Shown: positions 59,408 through 64,000 of the stretch, piece after piece
How the letters are laid out: each line of letters starts with the position of its first letter
How positions within the stretch are numbered: the stretch's first letter is position 1
From: Maricaulis sp048270265
Lineage (GTDB): Bacteria; Pseudomonadota; Alphaproteobacteria; Caulobacterales; Maricaulaceae
NCBI RefSeq assembly: GCF_048270265.1
Contig: NZ_JBLWTD010000003.1
Span: 1 to 64,000, forward strand
DNA length: 64,000 nt
Direction of reading: 5' to 3'
Notes under the pieces: generated by a model
What the model was told of the DNA's origin: nothing
Database searches by the model: none
What the model saw: only the letters and a program-made list of their open reading frames with translations
Made by a program: the position numbers and the translations under genes

Positions 59408-61281
59408 GAGGCGTCTCCAGAAGATTTGTGCGCGGCCGGTCGGGCCAGCAGATCGATGATGCCGGGACCGGGCGTGGCAGCATAGAGCGCCTCGATATCG
59501 GCCGCGCGACGTTGTTTGGCGATGGACTGGTTGATCGTGCCCTTGTCCGAGACTTCATGGGCCTCGGCATTGGGTGGTTCGGTCAGAAAGGCAAAGCGGC
59601 CGATACGCTGGCTCGAACCGCTGGCCCTGGCATTGTGGGCGGTCAGGCGCGAGCGGATCGCCTCGGTCACCGCCGGGTGCTGCAACAGCTCCCCGAGCGG
59701 CAGGCCGCTGGTGCCGGTCAGTTCGGCAAGGCCTTTCGGGTTCGGCCAGGCGAGCAGGGCGATATAGGGCTTGTTCTCGCCGCAGATCACCGCATCGGCG
59801 ATGCAGGGTGACAGGGCCGCGACGATTTCTGCGCGCAGGGCGCCGCCGGAGACCCAGGTGCCCGTATCGAGCTTGAATTCCTCGGCGAGGCGGCCAGCAA
59901 AGGCCAGGCCCTCTTCGGGCTTGTCGGGATTGTGGAAGCGGGCCGTATCCCCGATGCGGTAGAAATCATCCTCGTCGCGCAGGGTCGCGTTCAGCTCGGG
60001 CTGATCGAGATAGCCGGAGGTGATCATCGGGCCCTTCATCCGCAACTCGTAGCGATCGCCGGCCGGTACCATCTTCACCGAGAGGCCGGGCATTGGCAGG
60101 CCGATGCCGACCTGCTCGCTCATGAAGTAGATCGACATGCAGCCCGATGTGGTCTCGGTCGCACCATAGCCCGTGGTGAAGAAGACCCGTTTGCCGGTTT
60201 CACTGATCGCGAGCGCCTGGATGCGATCATACAGGGGCTGCGGCAGGCCGGCGCCGCCATAGAGCATCAGGCGCAGGTCCTGGAAGAAGGTTCGGCGCAG
60301 CACTTCATCCTCCTCCAGTGCGTCCGCGAGCATGGCGTAGCCGGCGGGCACATTGGTGAAATATTTGAGCGGAACTTCGCGCAGATTGCGGATGGTCTCG
60401 TCGAAACGGCCGGGCATCGGCTTGCCGCCATCGATGTAATAGGTGCCACCGAAGATCGCCGCAGCCATCGAGGAAAAGGCGCCCGAGACATGGCTCCAGG
60501 GCAGCCATTCCAGCAGGGTGTCGTCCCAGCCGGCGGCGCGTCCGAGCACTTGCCAGCCCTGGTAGAGATTGGCGGTGATCATGCGCTGGGTCTGGATGAC
60601 GGCTTTGGGGCGGCCGGTGGAACCGGAGGTCAGCATATAGGCTGCCGGCGCATCCGGATCGAGCGCCGCGATGCGGGCCGCGACGTCCGCGCCGGGCTGC
60701 GTCGCGAGGACGTCGTCGAGAAGCGTGGAGGGCAGGTCGCATGGGGCGCCGGTGACAATGACGCTGCCTTTCGGCGCGACGGACTTGATCGCCGGACCGC
60801 ATGCCTTGCCGTCTTCGGCGAAAATCACTGCGGGACGGACCAGGTCGACAACGTGGCGCAGGCGCTCATAGCCGCCGGCACCGCCCATCAGGGCGTAGTT
60901 CTCGCTCACCGGGCAGACCGGCACGCCGGCGCCCATCGCGCCATAGCGCATGATGGCATGATTGATTGAGTTGCCCGACAGGATCATCACCGGGCGGCCC
61001 GGCTCCGGATCGAGATCGATCAGCCATTGCGTTACCGCATCGGCGGCGGCCTTGATCTCGGCAAAGCTGACCTTGCGCCAGCCGTCACCGTCAGCCGGCC
61101 GTTCGGCGAGGTGCGGGCGGTCTGGCTGCAGGCTTGCCTGGCGGGCCAGGCCAGCCGGTACCGAGGCGTTCTCGATCTGCAGGGATTCGCGCGGCGTCAT
61201 GACGATGCTGCCATCCGCATGCGTTTCGATCACCAGATCGACGGGGGGGAATTCGACGTCTCGAAAAGCCGGTGAGGGCAT
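59404..61281 (-). CDS. Feruloyl-CoA synthetase-like AMP-forming ligase
   Basis: 625 residues from ATG 61281; a TTG start at 61308 is possible. ANL superfamily: P-loop 'AYMLTSGSTGRPKAVIQTQ', 'LEWLPWSHVSGAFSSM', 'GYGATETTSGCMSIYF' and 'IGDTARFHNPDKPEEGLAFAGRLAEEFKLDTGTWV' (about 485-520). The last differs from the usual G-R-x-K-D-x-I-K motif in the way seen in feruloyl-CoA synthases, and the N-terminal 'FPPVDLVIETHADGSIVM' also fits that group. It activates an aromatic or branched acid to its CoA thioester. First gene of the leftward operon; divergent from another ligase gene at 61567. Confidence 0.88.
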   Translation of the reverse strand: MPSPAFRDVEFPPVDLVIETHADGSIVMTPRESLQIENASVPAGLARQASLQPDRPHLAERPADGDGWRKVSFAEIKAAADAVTQWLIDLDPEPGRPVMILSGNSINHAIMRYGAMGAGVPVCPVSENYALMGGAGGYERLRHVVDLVRPAVIFAEDGKACGPAIKSVAPKGSVIVTGAPCDLPSTLLDDVLATQPGADVAARIAALDPDAPAAYMLTSGSTGRPKAVIQTQRMITANLYQGWQVLGRAAGWDDTLLEWLPWSHVSGAFSSMAAAIFGGTYYIDGGKPMPGRFDETIRNLREVPLKYFTNVPAGYAMLADALEEDEVLRRTFFQDLRLMLYGGAGLPQPLYDRIQALAISETGKRVFFTTGYGATETTSGCMSIYFMSEQVGIGLPMPGLSVKMVPAGDRYELRMKGPMITSGYLDQPELNATLRDEDDFYRIGDTARFHNPDKPEEGLAFAGRLAEEFKLDTGTWVSGGALRAEIVAALSPCIADAVICGENKPYIALLAWPNPKGLAELTGTSGLPLGELLQHPAVTEAIRSRLTAHNARASGSSQRIGRFAFLTEPPNAEAHEVSDKGTINQSIAKQRRAADIEALYAATPGPGIIDLLARPAAHKSSGDAS

Positions 61282-61566
61282 GGTCTGATCAATCCGTTTC
61301 CGGCGCAACGCCGGCAGGGCGTGCGCAAATCTTGAAGAAGGTCTGGTTATGCAATTCGATCCTGAGCCTATACGCCGGGCTTCGGCACTGTCAATTCTGC
61401 GCGGTGCGTTGCGACGAAAAATGCGTTGATTACAGTTGGCTCGTCCCGAGCTGGAGCGCTTTGTGGCACCGCCTCGCCGCCCCGGTTCAGTGAACGACTT
61501 GCATGAACATACCGATGCTGGCTAACTGGGCGCGGCAGATTTTTCGAGACCGGGGAGGTATTCGGC
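61282..61566. promoter_or_regulatory. Divergent promoter region between two acyl-CoA ligase operons
   Basis: 285 bases with no gene. It contains a perfect 11-base palindrome GTTCA-G-TGAAC at 61485-61495, suitable for a shared regulator, and GGGAGG 8 bases before the rightward GTG start. Promoter hexamers are not clear. Confidence 0.4.
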
Positions 61567-63273
61567 GTGATCCAGAGCCCGCAAGACCGCATCGACAGCT
61601 ATCGCCGGAAGGGCTGGTGGCGCGGCGAGACCGTTGATTCCATCTTCCGTCGTGCTGTGGCCGCCGGGGGTGACAATACCGCCCTCGTGGATCCGCCCAA
61701 CCGGGCCGCAATGGGATTGCTGGGCGAGCCGCAGCGGCTGGACTGGCAGGCGGTGGATGCCAGCGTGAACGCCGTTGCGCGGGCCTTTCAGGCGCAGGGC
61801 GTCGGGCGCGATGATATCGTCCTGGCGCAGCTGCCCAATATCGTCGAGGGCGTTCTGGCCTTCCTCGCCTGCGCGCGGATCGGCGCCATCCTGAGCCCGA
61901 TGCCGATGGCTTATCGCGAGCATGAATTGCGCGCCCTGCTGGGCAAGATCCAGCCGGCGCTCATCCTGACGGTCGACAGGTTCGGGACGCATGCGCACGC
62001 CGAAACCGCGGTCAAACTCCGCGATGCCGGACTGTTCGAAGGGCCCGTCATTTGCGTTGGCGGTTGCGAGACCGCCGGGGCCACCACGCTGGATCTGACG
62101 CTGGAGACCGAGATTGTTCTGCCCGATCCGCCAGTCGAGGCGGCCGAAACGCTGACGATCTGCTGGACCTCGGGCACCGAGGCGACGCCGAAGGGCGTGC
62201 CGCGTCACCATGATCACTGGCGCGTCAATGGCGAAGCCCTGGTCGAGGCGACGGGGCTGCAGGATGGGGACGTCCTGCTCAATCCCTTCCCCCTGATCAA
62301 TATCGCGGCCTTTGGCGGCGTGGTCATGCCCTGGCTTCTGCGCGCCGGGACCATGGTGCAGCATCACCCCTTTGATGCCGGGATATTCCTCGACCAGCTC
62401 ATCTCCGAGCGGATCAATTATACCGTGGCGCCGCCGGCTATTCTCAACATGCTGTTGAAGAACGAATCCATGCTGGCCGGTGCGGATCTTTCCCATCTGC
62501 GCTGCCTCGGCTCCGGCTCGGCGCCGCTGTCGCCCTGGATGGTGCGCGGCTGGCAGGAACGCCATGGCGTGCCGGTGATGAATGTATTCGGGTCCAATGA
62601 AGGCTGTTCGCTCTTTTCCTCCTCGCTTGATGTCGCAGATCCGGACCTGCGCGCGCGGCTGTTCCCGCGTTTCGGCGTCGAGGGGCTTGGCTGGAATTCA
62701 AGCTTTGCCTCCAAGGTGCGCACGCGACTGGTTGATCCGGAGACCGAAGAAATCATCACCGTGTCCGGCCGGCCGGGAGAGTTGAGGCTGGATGGCGCGA
62801 TGGTGTTTGACGGCTACTGGCAGGCTGGCGAACTCGACAAGTCCTGTTTCGACGGGGACGGCTATTTCCGTACCGGCGACCTGTTCGAGATCGCGGCCGA
62901 TGACGGCGAGCGCTTCTATCACTTCGTGGGGCGCAGCAAGGAAATCATCATCCGCGGCGGGGTGAATATCTCGCCCGCCGAGCTTGATTCCATGATCGAG
63001 GGGCATCCGGCCGTTCGCGAGGTTGCCTGTATCGGCTTTTCCGATGAGCGGTTGGGCGAGCGCGTGTGCGCTGTCGTGGCACTGAAGCCCGGACAATCCC
63101 TCTCCCTTGAAGAGCTGACCGGCTTCCTCAGGGATGAGGCGCTGGCGACCTACAAATTGCCGGAGCGGCTAAAGATCGTCGATGCCCTGCCCAGGAACCC
63201 GCTGGGCAAGATCCTGCGCCGCGAGCTGACCGCCGAACCAGAAATATCAAGCCAGTCCGAGGGAGTGAATTGA
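61567..63273 (+). CDS. Acyl-CoA synthetase (AMP-forming)
   Basis: 568 residues from GTG 61567 with a good ribosome site. ANL superfamily: 'TICWTSGTEATPKGVPRHHDH' (P-loop; the usual STGxPK is replaced by TEATPK), 'NVFGSNEGCSLFSS', 'YFRTGDLFEIAADDGERFYHFVGRSKEIIIRGGVNISPAE' (about 435-475, the A8 and hinge motifs) and the catalytic lysine in 'PRNPLGKILRREL'. The nearest known groups are cyclohexanecarboxylate/short-chain fatty acid:CoA ligases. It activates a carboxylic acid for CoA-dependent breakdown. The limonene-epoxide-hydrolase-like gene overlaps its stop by one base (TGATG). Confidence 0.9.
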   Translation: MIQSPQDRIDSYRRKGWWRGETVDSIFRRAVAAGGDNTALVDPPNRAAMGLLGEPQRLDWQAVDASVNAVARAFQAQGVGRDDIVLAQLPNIVEGVLAFLACARIGAILSPMPMAYREHELRALLGKIQPALILTVDRFGTHAHAETAVKLRDAGLFEGPVICVGGCETAGATTLDLTLETEIVLPDPPVEAAETLTICWTSGTEATPKGVPRHHDHWRVNGEALVEATGLQDGDVLLNPFPLINIAAFGGVVMPWLLRAGTMVQHHPFDAGIFLDQLISERINYTVAPPAILNMLLKNESMLAGADLSHLRCLGSGSAPLSPWMVRGWQERHGVPVMNVFGSNEGCSLFSSSLDVADPDLRARLFPRFGVEGLGWNSSFASKVRTRLVDPETEEIITVSGRPGELRLDGAMVFDGYWQAGELDKSCFDGDGYFRTGDLFEIAADDGERFYHFVGRSKEIIIRGGVNISPAELDSMIEGHPAVREVACIGFSDERLGERVCAVVALKPGQSLSLEELTGFLRDEALATYKLPERLKIVDALPRNPLGKILRRELTAEPEISSQSEGVN

Positions 63274-63689
63274 TGAGTGGAATCGAGACCGTCAACGGGA
63301 TCATCGCCGCCTGGAAGGCCGGCGATGTCGACGGGGTGCTGGAGCACCTGTGTGAGGATGTGGTGTATCACTACCATGTCGGATCCCGCCCGCTGCGCGG
63401 CCGCGATGCGGTGCGGCGTTTCCTTGAGCGATTTGGTGCCGGCCAGACCCAGATCCGCTGGGAGATCATGCACTGGGCCCAGGCGGGTGACCGGCTTTTC
63501 GTCGAGGGTATCGACGACTATGTCGGCGCAGACGGGCGCCATATCCGCCTGCCCTATGCTGGTGTGTTCGAGTTCCGTGATGGCCGAGTTGCCGGCTGGC
63601 GCGACTATATCGATGCAGCTGTCATTGCCGCTGCCCGGGCAGGCGAACCGAATGCCGACTGGCTGGACGATATCATGCAATCGACCTGA
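63273..63689 (+). CDS. Limonene-1,2-epoxide hydrolase-like NTF2-fold protein
   Basis: 138 residues from ATG 63273 (GGAG 8 bases upstream). NTF2 fold with 'VNGIIAAWKAGDVDGVLEHLCEDVVYHYHVG', 'LRGRDAVRRFLERFG' and 'FEFRDGRVAGWRDYIDAA'. The D-x-R-x-x-x-W-R-D-Y-x-D arrangement near the C-terminus is like limonene-epoxide hydrolases, whose Asp-Arg-Asp triad opens epoxides, although a lyase or dehydratase role is possible. It is translationally coupled to the upstream ligase gene, so it probably acts in the same degradative route. The small size fits the family. Confidence 0.82.
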   Translation: MSGIETVNGIIAAWKAGDVDGVLEHLCEDVVYHYHVGSRPLRGRDAVRRFLERFGAGQTQIRWEIMHWAQAGDRLFVEGIDDYVGADGRHIRLPYAGVFEFRDGRVAGWRDYIDAAVIAAARAGEPNADWLDDIMQST

Positions 63690-63705
63690 TCTGGCGATAA
63701 CGCGC

Positions 63706-63734
63706 TTGACGTAGTTGAATTCCACCTCTCTTAT
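63706..63734 (+). promoter_or_regulatory. Sigma-70-like promoter for the last gene
   Basis: TTGACG (63706-63711), 17 bases, then TCTTAT (63729-63734). The predicted transcript start, near 63741, leaves a leader of about 28 bases containing GGGGAG, the ribosome site of the gene at 63769. Confidence 0.5.
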
Positions 63735-63768
63735 GACTTGCATACAAAAACCAACGGGGAGAATTCCA

Positions 63769-64000
63769 ATGCGTACCACACTTATCGCCCTTACTGCCGG
63801 GCTGCTCACCATGGGCTGCGCCCAGGGGCAGGTCGAAGAATCCGCCGCCACCGATCCGCGCGTCGCTGTTGTCATGGACATGGTTGATGCCTGGAACACC
63901 CGCGACTGGGACCGCATCAACAGCCTGTTTGCTGAAGACGGATCGCTGCATTCCATGATGGTCGAGCCGGTTGTCGGCCGCGAAGCCATTGGCGAGCGCA
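63769..64000 (+). CDS. SnoaL-like lipoprotein (3' end beyond the window)
   Basis: 77 codons are visible from ATG 63769 (GGGGAG 7 bases upstream) and the frame is open at the window edge. The N-terminal signal peptide ends in a lipobox ('LLTMGCAQG'), so the protein is probably membrane-anchored. The following 'VVMDMVDAWNTRDWDRINSLFAEDGSLHSMMVEPVVGREAIGER' is the beginning of an NTF2/SnoaL-like domain (shown as residues about 35-77). It follows the epoxide-hydrolase-like gene by 79 bases with its own promoter. An exported, lipidated member of this fold is less common. Confidence 0.85.
   Translation, partial: MRTTLIALTAGLLTMGCAQGQVEESAATDPRVAVVMDMVDAWNTRDWDRINSLFAEDGSLHSMMVEPVVGREAIGER

Overview
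The window is GC-rich, densely packed bacterial chromosome. TonB-dependent receptors, CtrA-like and FNR-like boxes, a PrtD/HlyD type I secretion pair and the overall gene repertoire suggest an aquatic alphaproteobacterium of the Maricaulales/Hyphomonadaceae/Caulobacterales type. That placement is inferred from gene content, not from a marker gene. One run of ten Ns (36938-36947) shows that two contigs were joined there. I see no rRNA or tRNA genes, transposases, integrases or CRISPR arrays.

Layout. (1) 1-6.9 kb: a truncated MarR regulator diverges from a TonB-dependent receptor (TBDR), which is followed by a TPR-sulfotransferase and a BCCT transporter. (2) 7-11 kb: a NarL-type response regulator converges with a hybrid histidine kinase, next to a GPH-family symporter. 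(3) 11.2-16.9 kb: a 1,894-residue autotransporter built of Ig-like repeats. (4) 17-19.4 kb: hemN, with an FNR-like box, and galE. (5) 19.5-23.8 kb: a probable type I secreted protein diverging from its PrtD/HlyD-type exporter, with a CtrA-like box between them. (6) 23.8-36.9 kb: a Wzx/Wzy-type exopolysaccharide locus with initiating sugar transferase, Wzc-type BY-kinase, outer-membrane barrel, short Wza, ligase/polymerase, pyruvyl transferase, sulfotransferase, flippase and glycosyltransferase. Its product is plausibly pyruvylated and sulfated. (7) 37-43 kb: a beta-helix/RTX protein, a LapG-like protease and a PPP-family phosphatase. (8) 43.3-56.5 kb: a MocR regulator with an unusual C-terminal extension, then nitrilase, TBDR, TPR-sulfotransferase, SxxK serine hydrolase, MFS transporter, and gabD-gabT. 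(9) 56.6-64 kb: two divergent operons with a carotenoid/lignostilbene-type oxygenase, a DUF1295 protein, two acyl-CoA synthetases and three small NTF2-fold proteins.

The strongest new signals are these. Paired direct repeats AAACTGGCYC sit both in front of the nitrilase-TBDR operon and in front of gabDT; they are 23 and 33 bp apart, one helical turn different, and define a candidate operator for the adjacent MocR protein. The module TBDR / intergenic hairpin / TPR-sulfotransferase / downstream uptake genes occurs twice. The RTX protein and the unknown protein beside the exporter have similar extreme C-termini, suggesting that both are secreted by it. Taken together, region 8 looks like an uptake and degradation pathway for an omega-amino-acid amide or oligomer, an inference that needs testing.
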